NCBI RefSeq assembly: GCF_013341275.1 | Contig: NZ_CP054476.1 | Span: 1,997,501 to 2,061,500 of the forward strand | Direction of reading: 5' to 3' | Source of the DNA: Methyloligella sp. GL2 | GTDB lineage: Bacteria > Pseudomonadota > Alphaproteobacteria > Rhizobiales > Methyloligellaceae | Length of the DNA: 64,000 bases | In this document: in pieces, positions 29,608-39,398 of the stretch | How positions within the stretch are numbered: position 1 is the stretch's first letter | Layout of the letters: the number at the start of each line of letters is the position of its first letter | Notes under the pieces: model-generated | Databases searched by the model: none | What the model was told of the DNA's origin: nothing | The model's input: only the letters and a program-made list of their open reading frames with translations | Translations under genes and position numbers: made by a program

Positions 29608-30881
29608 AAATCGCGCTAATTTCGCGCAATCCGTTGGGGTTTGCGGCTTATCGTGCTATCGGCGCCTGCATCGTTGAGACGGGACCGGCTTCCTTGGCAC
29701 TTCGTACCGCCCTCGGGCTTGGCAAAAACGCATTCGAGATCGGCGGCATCCGCGCGCCGTGGCTGCTCGCCCGCTATGGCAAGCTGGCGCTGCTGCACCG
29801 CATGGCGGATGCCTTCAACGTCACCGTGGCGCCGCGCCCGCTCGAGCCGAGCAGCGATGCGCCTTCCGGCGGGGACGCGGACATTATCGTCCCGGTCTAC
29901 GACAATTACGACGACACGGCTGCGCTTCTGGAGGCGCTCCGGGGCGAGGCTCCGGGTCAGCGCAGCATCATCCTGATCGACGATTGCAGCCCCGATCCGC
30001 GCATCGTTCCGCTTCTGGAGCGGTTCGCCGCGGAGGTACCGAATGCGGTGCTGCTCAAGAATGACAGCAATCTCGGCTTCGTCGCCTCGTGCAATCGGGG
30101 CTTTGAGCAAGCCACCGGCGATGTGGTGCTGCTCAACACCGATATCGAGCTTCCTTCAGGGGCGCTTTCGCGCCTGCTTGCCCGGCTGCGATCGGACGAT
30201 GATATCGCCAGCGTCACGCCCTTCTCCAACAGCGCCTACGGCGCCGGCGTGCCCGATCCGATCCGGTCCAATCCCCGCCCCTTCGGCGCATCGACGGACG
30301 AAATCGACCGGGCCTTCCAGAGCCTCGCCGGATTTGCCTCCATCGATATTCCCCGCGGGGTCGGCTTCTGCATGGCGATCTCGCGCAAAGCCCTGGACGA
30401 GGTCGGGACGTTCTCGCCGGTGTTCGGCAAGGGCTATGGCGAAGAGGCCGATCTTTGCCGCCGCGCCGCGGCCTTCGGCTACCGCAATATCGTCGCCCCG
30501 GACGTCTATGTGTTTCACAAGGAGGGGCAGAGCTTCGGCGATCTCTCCAAGCCGCGCGCCCGCGAAGGGTTGATGCTGTTCCTCGACCGGCATCCCAGCT
30601 ATCCGCCAGCGCAGGAGAGCTATTTGCGCGCCGGCGATATCCGCGCTGCAGGCTTCATGGGGCTGGTGGCCCTCGCCCGGTCGCTGGGCGGCGTCGAGGA
30701 TGGCAGCGACAGCGAGGATGCCCCGAAGATCTCCATCAACAAGCGCAAGCGGCACAAGGGCTATCGGCTCGGTCTGCGCTACCGGGACGAGGCCTATTTC
30801 TGCTTCGTGGAGGATGCGGAGATCGCCAAGCTGGTGTTGCAGGCTGCCGGCGTGCCGGTGCAAGACGGCTTCCTGGAGTGA
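29571..30881 (+). CDS. Glycosyltransferase, family 2
   Basis: A 436-aa inverting glycosyltransferase of the GT-A fold, probably for the cell-surface glycan. The catalytic domain opens near residue 104 with ADIIVPVYDNYDDTAALLEAL, then SIILIDDCSPDPRI, LLKNDSNLGFVASCNRGFEQA, and the metal-binding region DVVLLNTDIELP, where the NTD serves as the DxD-like motif; PVFGKGYGEEADLCRRAAAFG is the acceptor-side block. The N-terminal 100 residues are unlike other GT2 proteins. The start is uncertain: an ATG at 29571 lies inside rfbD, and later TTG codons near 29670-29695 are possible. Confidence 0.85.
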   Translation: MRCRVGGGARTLEIALISRNPLGFAAYRAIGACIVETGPASLALRTALGLGKNAFEIGGIRAPWLLARYGKLALLHRMADAFNVTVAPRPLEPSSDAPSGGDADIIVPVYDNYDDTAALLEALRGEAPGQRSIILIDDCSPDPRIVPLLERFAAEVPNAVLLKNDSNLGFVASCNRGFEQATGDVVLLNTDIELPSGALSRLLARLRSDDDIASVTPFSNSAYGAGVPDPIRSNPRPFGASTDEIDRAFQSLAGFASIDIPRGVGFCMAISRKALDEVGTFSPVFGKGYGEEADLCRRAAAFGYRNIVAPDVYVFHKEGQSFGDLSKPRAREGLMLFLDRHPSYPPAQESYLRAGDIRAAGFMGLVALARSLGGVEDGSDSEDAPKISINKRKRHKGYRLGLRYRDEAYFCFVEDAEIAKLVLQAAGVPVQDGFLE

Positions 30882-31020
30882 GAGCGGGCCGCGCCGACAT
30901 GACGGCTTGCAAGCCTGGCTTCCCAAGCGATACTAGCGGCGTTCCGGATGCGCGTGGCGAGGGTTTCACCCGCATTGCGGCCGGATTTCCGCGTGGCGTG
31001 TTTTGGGTAAGGGGTTAGGC

Positions 31021-31908
31021 GTGCTGCTTGTGTTTGCCGGCGGACATCGTATGGGCTCGACCTATCAGTATCTGATCGGGCTCAACGCGCTGAAGCAGCT
31101 TCGCATCCCGATTCGCCATACCGACAACCCCGCTCTCAATGTCTTCCATTTGCAGAAGATCCGCGACGGCTTCGCCAAGGCGGAAGAGACGCCGGAAACC
31201 TATTTCATGGCCAAGACGCACCCGGCCTTTCCCGAGCAGGCGGAGGCAGTGCTGAGCGCCGAGCATGCCCGGGTGTTCCTGGTCTGGCGGGATCAGGAGG
31301 ATGCGCTGGTCTCCGACTTTCATTTCGCCCAGCGCCATGCCGGCCATATCTACCGCGACTTTGACGACTATTTCGCCCGGCGCGGCCGCAAGATCCTGCT
31401 GCGCAACTGCCTGCAGAAGGTCACCTGGGATGCGATCGACGACCTGCGCGTCCGGGCCTGGGATTATCTGGACCTGGTGCACGAGTTCGACCGGTCGGCG
31501 GCGGAGATGCTGGATTTCGCCGGGCTCGAAGGCGTCGACCTCACCGCGCTGAAAGACAGCGTTTCCATCGAGCAACTGCGCAAGACGCGCAACGATCCGA
31601 CCGGCACCTTCTTCCGCAAAGGCGGCAAGCAGGATTTGACTGCGCTCAATCCGAGCCCGCAGGTTTTAGCGGAGATCGAGGCAATCACCTCGGAGACGGA
31701 CGGCGCCAAGCTCGCCGCCGGGTTCGAGCGCGAGGACTGGCTGCGGGTGCTGTTGTTCGGCCGCGAATGCCGCGAGGCCGGTCCGCGCAAGCTTTTGCAT
31801 TGGTGGCTGCAGCAGCCCCATCGGGCGAAATATTTGCGCGAGACGCTGCTGCCGAAATTCTATCGCCTCTCGCCGCGCCGCTTCATTGGCGCCATACGTA
31901 GCCGCTAA
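31021..31908 (+). CDS. Atypical sulfotransferase-fold protein
   Basis: A 295-aa protein most likely of the sulfotransferase fold, with a divergent phosphate loop. It opens LLVFAGGHRMGSTYQYL (arginine 10 in place of the usual lysine), and the 3'-phosphate-binding pair is at R90-x7-S98 within VFLVWRDQEDALVSDF. The C-terminus is rich in basic residues. The GTG start at 31021 has AAGGGG 10 bases upstream; an upstream TTG adds six residues. It is the first of the cluster's seven such proteins and lies after the GT2 gene, 139 bases away. Confidence 0.65.
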   Translation: MLLVFAGGHRMGSTYQYLIGLNALKQLRIPIRHTDNPALNVFHLQKIRDGFAKAEETPETYFMAKTHPAFPEQAEAVLSAEHARVFLVWRDQEDALVSDFHFAQRHAGHIYRDFDDYFARRGRKILLRNCLQKVTWDAIDDLRVRAWDYLDLVHEFDRSAAEMLDFAGLEGVDLTALKDSVSIEQLRKTRNDPTGTFFRKGGKQDLTALNPSPQVLAEIEAITSETDGAKLAAGFEREDWLRVLLFGRECREAGPRKLLHWWLQQPHRAKYLRETLLPKFYRLSPRRFIGAIRSR

Positions 31909-31944
31909 GACGCCGGCCATCACCAGAAGGACCCCTCACCCCAG

Positions 31945-32934
31945 ATGAAGGAGCTGATCCTGCATATCGGCCTGGCCAAGACGGGCACCAGCACGCTGCA
32001 GCATTATCTGACCCAGAATGCGCTGCGGCTGGCCGATTTCGGCATCTGCTATCCCAAGACCGGACGGCGCGGCGTCGCCCATCACGGCCTCGCCGAGGTC
32101 TGCCGCATGCCCCTCACCCCGCACTTCCCGACGCTGCGCAAGAAGCTCGCCGCGGAAATGGCGCCGTTCGACCGCGCCATCATCTCCAGCGAGGGTTTTC
32201 AGAGCGCGCGCTGCTATCCCGGCGTCGTCCTGATGTTCGGCTTTCCGACACGCAAGCGACCGGTGATCCGGACAGTCTGCTATTTGCGGGAATTCCTGGA
32301 GACCGCCTGCAGCAGCTATGCGCAGAAGGTGCAGAACTCCAATCTGGCGACGGGGCTGGATGCCTTCTGCGAGCGGCGTTTCCGTGGGCTCGTCATGCAG
32401 CGCCTCTCCTTCTGGCGCTGGTTCTCCGACGATGCCCGCTTCGTGCTGTTCGACCGCGGCGAGCTGCAGGGTGCGGATATCGTGGAGGATTTCTTCTGGC
32501 AGGCCGAGGCCAAGATGCCAGGGCCGGTCTCGCAGACCGATGCGAACCCGTCGATCTCGGGCAATCTGCTTGGCTTCAAGCTGCTGCTGAACGCCCGAAA
32601 GCTGCATAATCAGGATTATTACCGCGCCTTCCTGGCACTGGCCCGGGAAGACGCCGCCTATCGCGGCCGCTTCCGGCTCTCCGATGAGGCGGCGGCCGGC
32701 CTGCGTGCCCGTTTCTCCAGCTACAATGCTTCGGTGGGTAAGCTTGCGGGCGATGTGACCTGCCGCAGCTTCGATGGAGAAAAGCCTGTCTTCGACCCCG
32801 CGACATGGGATGCCGATCTGGAGCGCTTCCTTTCCCACCCGGCCCTGGCCGAGATGCGCGAGGATGCGTCCCTAATGGCGACGCTCCGCGACAAGGCCGG
32901 GATCGCCGCCTTCACCCGAAAGCTCGGCTTCTAG
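31945..32934 (+). CDS. Sulfotransferase-family protein (KTGT subfamily)
   Basis: A 329-aa likely PAPS-dependent sulfotransferase. The 5'-phosphosulfate loop is HIGLAKTGTSTLQHYL with lysine 12; the 3'-phosphate pair is R115-x7-S123 (YLREFLETACSSY); a middle motif SSE occurs in AIISSEGFQ. These three elements recur in the other members of the cluster. The target is probably a hydroxyl of a surface sugar, but nothing identifies it. It converges on the GT4 gene: the stop codons overlap by two bases on opposite strands. A 36-base gap separates it from the previous sulfotransferase. Confidence 0.8.
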   Translation: MKELILHIGLAKTGTSTLQHYLTQNALRLADFGICYPKTGRRGVAHHGLAEVCRMPLTPHFPTLRKKLAAEMAPFDRAIISSEGFQSARCYPGVVLMFGFPTRKRPVIRTVCYLREFLETACSSYAQKVQNSNLATGLDAFCERRFRGLVMQRLSFWRWFSDDARFVLFDRGELQGADIVEDFFWQAEAKMPGPVSQTDANPSISGNLLGFKLLLNARKLHNQDYYRAFLALAREDAAYRGRFRLSDEAAAGLRARFSSYNASVGKLAGDVTCRSFDGEKPVFDPATWDADLERFLSHPALAEMREDASLMATLRDKAGIAAFTRKLGF

Positions 32935-34043
32935 AGCGTCCCGATCTCGCCGACGATCTCGCGCAGGAACCGCTCCATCGAGCGGTTCTCCGCCGTCTCC
33001 GTCAGATGCGTGGTGATGTGCTGATAGAGGCCGGGCTCGGTCGCCAGACGCTTGACCGCCTCGGCGAAGCCTTGCGGCGTCATGCGCCGGGAGAGCACGC
33101 CAGTCTCGCCATCGACCACTTGCTCGGCAATGCCGCCAACGGGCATGGCAACGACGGGCATGGCGGTGCCGAAGGCGGCGCAGACGACGCCGGATTGGCT
33201 CGCTTCCATATGGGAGCAGGCCATGGCGTCATAGCGGGAGAGGATGCCGTGAATCTCCGAATCCGGGATCCAGCGATTGATGATCTCTGCGCCGAGCCTC
33301 TCCAGCCGCGTCCGCTCCGGGCCCAGATCGCCGGAGCCGGCGAGGCCGACCTCGATGGGCACACCCTGCTCCCGCAGGATCTCCATGGCATCGACGAAGA
33401 GCGGCAGGCCCTTGTATTTCATGATGCGGCCGAAGAAGAGCAATCGAAGCGGGCGCTTGCCGTCATAGTCGCGCTCTGGCGGCATATCGCCGAAATGAAG
33501 ATCCGGGTGATAGAGCGGAAAAACGCGGCGCGGATCGGCCAGGCCCCGTTCGATCAGCCGGTCGGCCACGGCATGGCTTAAGGTGATCGTGAGATCGGCC
33601 GTTTTGGCTTCGCTGCGCATCCAGCGCGTCATCCAGCCGGTCTGATCGCCGGGATGGCGCACCGCGTCGTGGATGATGGTGAGATATTTGACGCCCATCT
33701 TCTGGATTGCCGGTGCCAGCGCCGGGGTCCAGATATGGGGCATCAGCGTCACCACGGCGGCGGGCCGGTTTTTGGCCAGCCAGTCGGTCAGCTCGCGCTT
33801 CGCCTCGAAGAAGCCTGTGACGAGATCGGGAGACGCGGCCCGCTCGAAGGTCTTGATCTTGGTGACGGGAAGCCCGCTGCCTTCGAATTCCGGCGCGATC
33901 TCGCTATTGGCCGAGATGACGAAGGCGAAATCGGCGTCGTCGATCTTCGCTGCCGTCTCGGCCAGCGCATAGGTGAAGCGGCCGAGCGCACCCCGCCGGC
34001 CGAGATACATGAAGGCAACGAGGGGCTTGCTCGGGGGCGTCAT
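32931..34043 (-). CDS. Glycosyltransferase, family 4
   Basis: A 370-aa GT-B glycosyltransferase, last gene of the rfbCBA operon on the minus strand. The N-terminal domain begins PLVAFMYLGRRGALGRFTYALAE; the C-terminal nucleotide-sugar domain carries RPLRLLFFGRIMKYKGLPLFVDAMEIL and, near residue 285-300, the loop SHMEASQSGVVCAAFG. In GT4 enzymes two glutamates are eight residues apart; here the first is present but the second position is a cysteine, which may affect activity. It follows rfbA by 42 bases and likely transfers rhamnose or a neighbouring sugar. Confidence 0.87.
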   Translation of the reverse strand: MTPPSKPLVAFMYLGRRGALGRFTYALAETAAKIDDADFAFVISANSEIAPEFEGSGLPVTKIKTFERAASPDLVTGFFEAKRELTDWLAKNRPAAVVTLMPHIWTPALAPAIQKMGVKYLTIIHDAVRHPGDQTGWMTRWMRSEAKTADLTITLSHAVADRLIERGLADPRRVFPLYHPDLHFGDMPPERDYDGKRPLRLLFFGRIMKYKGLPLFVDAMEILREQGVPIEVGLAGSGDLGPERTRLERLGAEIINRWIPDSEIHGILSRYDAMACSHMEASQSGVVCAAFGTAMPVVAMPVGGIAEQVVDGETGVLSRRMTPQGFAEAVKRLATEPGLYQHITTHLTETAENRSMERFLREIVGEIGTL

Positions 34044-34085
34044 CGCGGGACCGCCCCTAAACGGCGTCGATTGCTGCCGGGCGGC

Positions 34086-34958
34086 TCAAAGCTCGCCCCG
34101 GGCTGCGGCCAGCAGATATTTGCCGTAATCGGATTTGCCCAGCGCCGTGCCGAGCTTCTCAAGCTGTTCGCGTCCGATGAAGCCCATATGGAAGGCGATC
34201 TCTTCGGGGCACGAGATGCGGTAGCTCTGGCGCTTCTGCAGGGCGGCGACGAAATCGGCCGCATCGTTCAGCGCATCGGGCGTGCCGGTATCGAGCCAAG
34301 CATAGCCGCGCCCCATGGTCTCCACGAAAAGCTCGCCCTTCTCCATATAGGCGGCGTTGACGTCGGTGATCTCCAGCTCGCCGCGGGCGGAAGGCTTAAG
34401 ATTGGCGGCGATCTCCACCACGCTCGGATCGTAGAAATAGAGCCCGGTCACCGCCCAGCGGGATTTCGGCACTTTCGGCTTCTCCTCGATGGAGAGCGCC
34501 TTGTTGTCGGCATCGAGCTCGACCACGCCGTAGCGTTCCGGATCGGAGACGTGATAGGCGAAAACCGTGGCGCCGGTGTCGCGTTCGCGCGCCCGGGTCA
34601 GTATCTCCGGAAGGCCGTGGCCGTAGAACACGTTATCGCCGAGGATCAGGCAGGAACTCTCCCCGCCGACGAAATCGGCGCCGATATGATAGGCCTGGGC
34701 CAGGCCTTCGGGCTTCGGCTGCTCGGCATAATGCAGCTCCATGCCCCACTGGCTGCCATCGCCGAGAAGACGCTGGAAATTCGGCAGATCTACGGGCGTG
34801 GAGATGATCAGCACCTCGCGGATCCCCGCCAGCATCAGCGTGGTCAGCGGGTAATAGATCATCGGCTTGTCGTAGACGGGCAGAAGCTGCTTCGAGGTGA
34901 CCAGCGTCATCGGATGCAGCCGCGTCCCGGAGCCGCCAGCGAGAATGATGCCTCTCAT
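34086..34958 (-). CDS. rfbA: Glucose-1-phosphate thymidylyltransferase RfbA/RmlA
   Basis: First enzyme of dTDP-L-rhamnose synthesis, making dTDP-glucose. The 290-aa protein begins [37 protein letters not shown], the family signature. It continues [30 protein letters not shown] and [16 protein letters not shown], and the Trp-containing [12 protein letters not shown]. It is the third gene of the rfbCBA operon (24 bases after rfbB) and is followed by a GT4 gene. Confidence 0.98.
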   Translation of the reverse strand: MRGIILAGGSGTRLHPMTLVTSKQLLPVYDKPMIYYPLTTLMLAGIREVLIISTPVDLPNFQRLLGDGSQWGMELHYAEQPKPEGLAQAYHIGADFVGGESSCLILGDNVFYGHGLPEILTRARERDTGATVFAYHVSDPERYGVVELDADNKALSIEEKPKVPKSRWAVTGLYFYDPSVVEIAANLKPSARGELEITDVNAAYMEKGELFVETMGRGYAWLDTGTPDALNDAADFVAALQKRQSYRISCPEEIAFHMGFIGREQLEKLGTALGKSDYGKYLLAAARGEL

Positions 34959-34981
34959 GAAATCCCCCTAACGCGAAACTT

Positions 34982-36049
34982 TTAGGCCGACTGCGCCACT
35001 TTCCCGAGCCGCTCGCCGGCATAGCGCTTGTCGCGGATCGGGCGCCACCAATCCTCGTGATCGAGATACCAGGCGATGGTCTGGGCCAGCCCTTCCTCGA
35101 AACTGCAGGACGGTGTCCAGCCAAGCTCGCGCTCGATCTTGGAGCAGTCGATGGCATAGCGCCGGTCGTGGCCCGGCCGGTCGGTCACGAAGGTGATCAG
35201 CTCACGGCGCGGCGTACCATTGGCGCGCGGGCGGACTTCGTCGAGAATATCGCAGATGGCTTCCACTACGCCGAGATTGGTGCGCTCGGAGCGGCCGCCG
35301 ACATTATAGGACTGGCCGACCTCGCCTTCGGTGACGATGGTGGCGAGCGCCCTTGCGTGGTCCTCCACATGCAGCCAGTCGCGGACATTGTCGCCCTTGC
35401 CATAAACCGGCAGCTCTTTCTCCTCCAGCGCATTCAGGATCACCAGCGGGATCAGCTTCTCGGGGAAGTGATAGGGCCCGTAATTGTTGGAGCAGTTGGA
35501 GAGCACGATCGGCAGGCCGTATGTGTGGTGCCAGGCACGGACCAGATGGTCGGATGAGGCTTTCGAGGCCGAATACGGCGAGGACGGCGCGTAAGGCGTG
35601 GTCTCGGTGAACAGGCTGTCGTCGAAGGGCAGATCGCCGAACACCTCGTCGGTGGAGATGTGATGGAAGCGGAAGCGGTCTTTGCGCTCGCCCGGCAGGC
35701 CGTTCCAATAGTCCCGCGCCGCCTCGAGCAGCTGATAGGTGCCGGTGACATTGGTCTCGATGAACACTGCCGGCCCGTCGATGGAGCGGTCGACATGGCT
35801 CTCGGCCGCCAGATGCATCACCGCGTCGATATCTTCTTTCCGCATGATCGCGAGCAGCGCGTCGCGGTCGCAGATATCCTGCTGATAGAAGCTGTAATTC
35901 GGGCTGTCGGCGATGGGATCGAGCGAGGCCAGATTGGCCGCATAGGTCAGCTTGTCGACATTGACCACGGCATCGCCCCGGTCGGCGATGAGATGCCGGC
36001 AAACCGCCGAGCCGATGAAGCCTGCGCCGCCCGTCACCAGTATCTTCAC
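34982..36049 (-). CDS. rfbB: dTDP-glucose 4,6-dehydratase RfbB/RmlB
   Basis: Second enzyme of the dTDP-L-rhamnose pathway, NAD-dependent. The 355-aa protein starts with GTG and reads [19 protein letters not shown] (Rossmann loop). It has the active-site DE pair in the [14 protein letters not shown] segment and the catalytic tyrosine and lysine in [38 protein letters not shown] and [16 protein letters not shown] are typical later blocks. It overlaps the rfbC stop by four bases (GTGA), so the two are translationally coupled. Confidence 0.98.
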   Translation of the reverse strand: MKILVTGGAGFIGSAVCRHLIADRGDAVVNVDKLTYAANLASLDPIADSPNYSFYQQDICDRDALLAIMRKEDIDAVMHLAAESHVDRSIDGPAVFIETNVTGTYQLLEAARDYWNGLPGERKDRFRFHHISTDEVFGDLPFDDSLFTETTPYAPSSPYSASKASSDHLVRAWHHTYGLPIVLSNCSNNYGPYHFPEKLIPLVILNALEEKELPVYGKGDNVRDWLHVEDHARALATIVTEGEVGQSYNVGGRSERTNLGVVEAICDILDEVRPRANGTPRRELITFVTDRPGHDRRYAIDCSKIERELGWTPSCSFEEGLAQTIAWYLDHEDWWRPIRDKRYAGERLGKVAQSA

Positions 36050-36621
36050 AAGCTTACCCTCGTCTCGTCGAAGAAAAACACCGCCTCGCTATCGGCCAGG
36101 CTCGGCGCCTCGGCGTCCTTTCCCGATAGGACCGGCTCGCCTTCGAGCGGCCAATCGATGCCGATATCGGGATCGGCGTAATGGATCGAGTGCTCAGTCT
36201 CCGGCGCGTAGAAGTCAGAGACTTTGTATATGACTTCGGTGTCCGGCTCTATGGTCAGAAACCCGTGGGCGAAACCTTTCGGGATGAAGAGCTGGTTCCA
36301 GCTTTCCTCCGACAGGACGCGGGAGCACCATTTGCCGAAATTCGGCGAGCCTTTGCGGATATCCACGGCGACATCGAAGATGGCGCCCTTCACCACCCGG
36401 ATCAGCTTGTCCTGGGCGTGGGGCGGCGCCTGAAAATGCAGGCCGCGCAGCACGCCCTTAGCGGCGGAATAGGAGTGGTTATCCTGAACGAAGGGGACGG
36501 TGATGCCCGCTTCGGCCAGCTTTTGGGTGCTGAAGGTCTCGGAGAAAAAACCGCGGCTATCGCCAAATTTCCGTGGTGTCACTTCGACCACTTCCGGCAG
36601 CCCCAGCGGCGTCACCTGCAT
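36046..36621 (-). CDS. rfbC: dTDP-4-dehydrorhamnose 3,5-epimerase RfbC/RmlC
   Basis: Third enzyme of the dTDP-L-rhamnose pathway. The 191-aa protein is a cupin of the RmlC family: [25 protein letters not shown], then [34 protein letters not shown] with the active-site histidine, and [20 protein letters not shown] 36621 (MQVTPLGL) matches the family start; an upstream start at 36711 gives a 30-residue extension that is not conserved in kind. A good promoter lies in front (36673-36701). It heads the operon. Confidence 0.96.
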   Translation of the reverse strand: MQVTPLGLPEVVEVTPRKFGDSRGFFSETFSTQKLAEAGITVPFVQDNHSYSAAKGVLRGLHFQAPPHAQDKLIRVVKGAIFDVAVDIRKGSPNFGKWCSRVLSEESWNQLFIPKGFAHGFLTIEPDTEVIYKVSDFYAPETEHSIHYADPDIGIDWPLEGEPVLSGKDAEAPSLADSEAVFFFDETRVSL

Positions 36622-36672
36622 AATGGACAGGCCTTCTTTTGTTGGAGTACGGCGCCCTTCGACAGCGCGGTC

Positions 36673-36701
36673 ATCTAACGTATGGACAATGTTGGCGTCA
36701 A
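36673..36701 (-). promoter_or_regulatory. Sigma-70-like promoter for rfbCBA
   Basis: On the minus strand TTGACG (plus 36696-36701), a 17-base spacer and TTAGAT (plus 36673-36678), about 50 bases upstream of the rfbC start. This matches the alphaproteobacterial pattern well. Confidence 0.55.
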
Positions 36702-36794
36702 CCAGCAGCACGGGCTACAGAGCATGTGCAGCATTAAGGGGCAAAACGGCGGCAGGACGGCAGCAGGCCCAGCCCGCGACTTGAGGGAAATGCG

Positions 36795-37847
36795 GTGAAG
36801 AGTTTCAAGCGTTGCATCTTGCATATCGGCACCGCGAAGACCGGCACGACGACGCTGCAAGCCTCGTTTGCCGCGAACCGGGCAAGGCTCGCCGAGCATG
36901 GCATCCTCTATCCTCAGAGCCCCGGCGAGACCAACCACACCAAGCTTGCCGCCTATGCCACCGACGCTGGCCGGATGACACCGCAGAAGCGCTTCGCGCT
37001 GCTCCGCTTCGGCGGGAATGTCGACGCTTTCCGGCGCGATCTGGAAGAGAAGATGGCGGCGGAGTTCGAGGGAGCGAGCCAAGACACCCTTCTCTTCTCC
37101 AACGAGCATCTGCAGCTGCACCTGGCCAGCCAGGCGGAAAAGCAGCGGCTGAGGCAGCTTTTGGACCGCTGGTGCGAAGACTACCGGGTCGTCGTCTATC
37201 TCCGCCGTCAGGACAAGGCGGCCGTCAGCCTCTACAGCTCACGGCTGAAAGCGGGCGAGACGGATTTCGACCAGGTGCTGCCGAAAATCGGCCGCCGCCT
37301 GCCGGCTTTCTACGATTACCGCAAGCTTCTGGAGGAATACGGCGCTGTGTTCGGAATGGACCGGCTGGAGCCGGCGATCTTCGAGCCCGACGCACTGAAG
37401 GATGGAGATATCGTCGCCGATTTCTATGCCCGGCTTGGGATTGCAGATTTGAGCGGCTTCAAGACGGTTACCCCAGCCAATGAATCCCTGAACGTGGAAG
37501 CGCAGGCATTCCTCGCCAGCTTCAATCGATTTGTCCCCAGATTTGTTGCCGGCATTCCCGTTCCCGGGCGGGCGAGTCTGATCAATGCTCTGGGACGGGA
37601 CTTCACCGGGCCGGGCCGCACCGTTTCCCGAGCAGAAGCGGAAGGCTTCTATGCCCGCTTTGCTGACGACAATGCCTGGATCCGGGAGACGTTCTTCAAC
37701 CCTCGCAACACCTTGTTCGACGAGGATTTCAGCGCCTATCCGGAACACGCTGCGTATGAGCTCGCACGGGGTAACACCCTGAAAGTCGGGGCAAGTCTTG
37801 CAAGACGCGTTTTATCCAACGCCATAGGTAGGCCGACCGGGTCATAA
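36795..37847 (+). CDS. Sulfotransferase-family protein (KTGT subfamily)
   Basis: A 350-aa likely PAPS-dependent sulfotransferase. The loop is LHIGTAKTGTTTLQASF with lysine 15, the middle motif is SNE in LLFSNEHLQL, and the 3'-phosphate pair is R137-x7-S145 in VVVYLRRQDKAAVSLY. The LRRQD string is shared with the gene at 43953. The start is GTG with a weak GAGGGA upstream. It is divergent from the rfbCBA operon across a 173-base region that holds the rfbC promoter. A direct sequence feature for the acceptor is not visible. Confidence 0.82.
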   Translation: MKSFKRCILHIGTAKTGTTTLQASFAANRARLAEHGILYPQSPGETNHTKLAAYATDAGRMTPQKRFALLRFGGNVDAFRRDLEEKMAAEFEGASQDTLLFSNEHLQLHLASQAEKQRLRQLLDRWCEDYRVVVYLRRQDKAAVSLYSSRLKAGETDFDQVLPKIGRRLPAFYDYRKLLEEYGAVFGMDRLEPAIFEPDALKDGDIVADFYARLGIADLSGFKTVTPANESLNVEAQAFLASFNRFVPRFVAGIPVPGRASLINALGRDFTGPGRTVSRAEAEGFYARFADDNAWIRETFFNPRNTLFDEDFSAYPEHAAYELARGNTLKVGASLARRVLSNAIGRPTGS

Positions 37848-37895
37848 CTTCGCCAATCTGTTTTCTCCCGCGCAGCGCCAGTTGCAATCCGGCAC

Positions 37896-37923
37896 TTGAC
37901 CCGCCTTCTCCCCCTGTTACGCT
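37896..37923 (+). promoter_or_regulatory. Candidate promoter for the sulfotransferase at 38114
   Basis: TTGACC (37896-37901), 16-base spacer, TACGCT (37918-37923). It lies about 190 bases upstream of the ATG, in the 266-base gap that follows the previous sulfotransferase gene. Confidence 0.4.
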
Positions 37924-38113
37924 CCTGGCGATTACCGGTGGGGCGCCTGCAATTTGGCCGTGTGCCGCGGGCTGCCGGTCATAAGGGCGGACAACCGCCT
38001 GATTTTGGTTGAGTGGAAGGGCGACAAGCGGAAATGGGGCGGTCCGCGAGGACGGGCGTTGGGTCCCTGCTCCGCTGCGATGTATGCCGCAGGCGGCGGC
38101 TTTGGGGGGCACG

Positions 38114-39187
38114 ATGCCGACAGTCTATATTCATGCGGGGTCGCATAAGACCGGCACCAGCACGCTTCAGCAATTCTTGCTGCAACATTCGAATTGGCTC
38201 GCCGCGCGCGGGCTTTACGTGCCGAAAACGGGTCAAACGACAAGCGGCGCGCATCATGTCTTGGGGCGGGGGCTCGCCGAACTGCCTGGACCGCCACGGC
38301 ATGCCAAGATGGGAAAGCTGTTGGCGCGGGAGCTGCGCAAGGCCGAATTGCCGGACGTGCTGATCTCCACCGAATCGTTTTCCCATATCTTCCAGACGCC
38401 GGAGCTGCTCGACCGGGTGGTGCAGTATTTCGACGGGCTGGGCTACGAGGTCGCGATCCTCTATTACCTGCGCCACCTGCCCGCCTTTCATAACAGTGCC
38501 TATAGTCAGGTCGCCAAATTGGTCCGAACTCCCGGCAGCCTGGAGGATTTTATCGGGCTTCCCGATCTCCGCCGCTCGACCGTTTGGCGGAATATCCAAT
38601 CGGCCCAATCCTTCCGTCCCATGCTCCGTCCGTTCAACAAGAAGGTCCGCTCCGAGGGCATCGTCCGCTCGGTGCTTGGCGAGCTGGGGATCAGCGACCA
38701 GCCGCCGGAGGTTTTGTCCGTCAATGAAAGTCCCGGCCCCCTCACGGTGCATCTCGGCCGCTGGCTCTGCCGGGCCTTAGAGGAGGACGGCACGCAACTG
38801 ATACCGCGCCAATCCAAACAATGCAGCAAGGCGATCGAGACCGCCGTCAAGGCTTATGGCGGCGAGACCGAGCGCTATATGGGGCTTACTTCTGAGCTCG
38901 CCGGGACGATCGAGGCGGTAATGGAAGAGGAGCACGAGGAGATGGCGCAGCTCCTCTGGGGCACCTCCTACGTGGAGAGCTTTCCCGGCGAAGTTGGCCG
39001 CGACTATGACTGCAACGATTTCGACGTGACGGATGCCGCTAAGCCGCCCGCCGACGAGCTGCGCGCGTTGGAACAGACGGTTCTGGACCGGTCCAGGCCG
39101 ATCCTGGCCGACAGATCGCTGCAACAGCGCAACGCTTGGCCCGTTAATCTGAAGGCCTCGCTTGCAAGGATCGGGTCGTCAGTCTAG
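38114..39187 (+). CDS. Sulfotransferase-family protein (KTGT subfamily)
   Basis: A 357-aa likely PAPS-dependent sulfotransferase. The ATG at 38114 follows GGGGGG at ribosome-site distance; an open frame extends 35 codons upstream without a leader. The loop is YIHAGSHKTGTSTLQQFL with lysine 12, the middle motif is STE in VLISTESFSH, and the 3'-phosphate pair is R120-x7-S128 in YYLRHLPAFHNSAY. The C-terminus is acidic. It sits between two other members with gaps of about 200-270 bases. Confidence 0.82.
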   Translation: MPTVYIHAGSHKTGTSTLQQFLLQHSNWLAARGLYVPKTGQTTSGAHHVLGRGLAELPGPPRHAKMGKLLARELRKAELPDVLISTESFSHIFQTPELLDRVVQYFDGLGYEVAILYYLRHLPAFHNSAYSQVAKLVRTPGSLEDFIGLPDLRRSTVWRNIQSAQSFRPMLRPFNKKVRSEGIVRSVLGELGISDQPPEVLSVNESPGPLTVHLGRWLCRALEEDGTQLIPRQSKQCSKAIETAVKAYGGETERYMGLTSELAGTIEAVMEEEHEEMAQLLWGTSYVESFPGEVGRDYDCNDFDVTDAAKPPADELRALEQTVLDRSRPILADRSLQQRNAWPVNLKASLARIGSSV

Positions 39188-39398
39188 CGCACCCCACGAA
39201 TGCAGACAGATTCACCGGTTGCCATCGTACCGACGCAATGGAGGCAAACGCTCCCGGTTTCTGCACTGGAAAATGCGTAAAACGGTCAGAGAAAGGCCAA
39301 GTCCGGCGGCTTGCCTTTAAAGGGCGGAACGGCTAAAGCCCACTTAAAGTCGTGGACGCAACCTCCCACGGTCTAATGTTATTACGGGTGATAGGGTT

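Noticed and set aside
33654..34985. 443-codon frame opposite rfbA and the GT4 gene
   Set aside because: It covers parts of two conserved genes on the other strand, with no start signals or family motifs.
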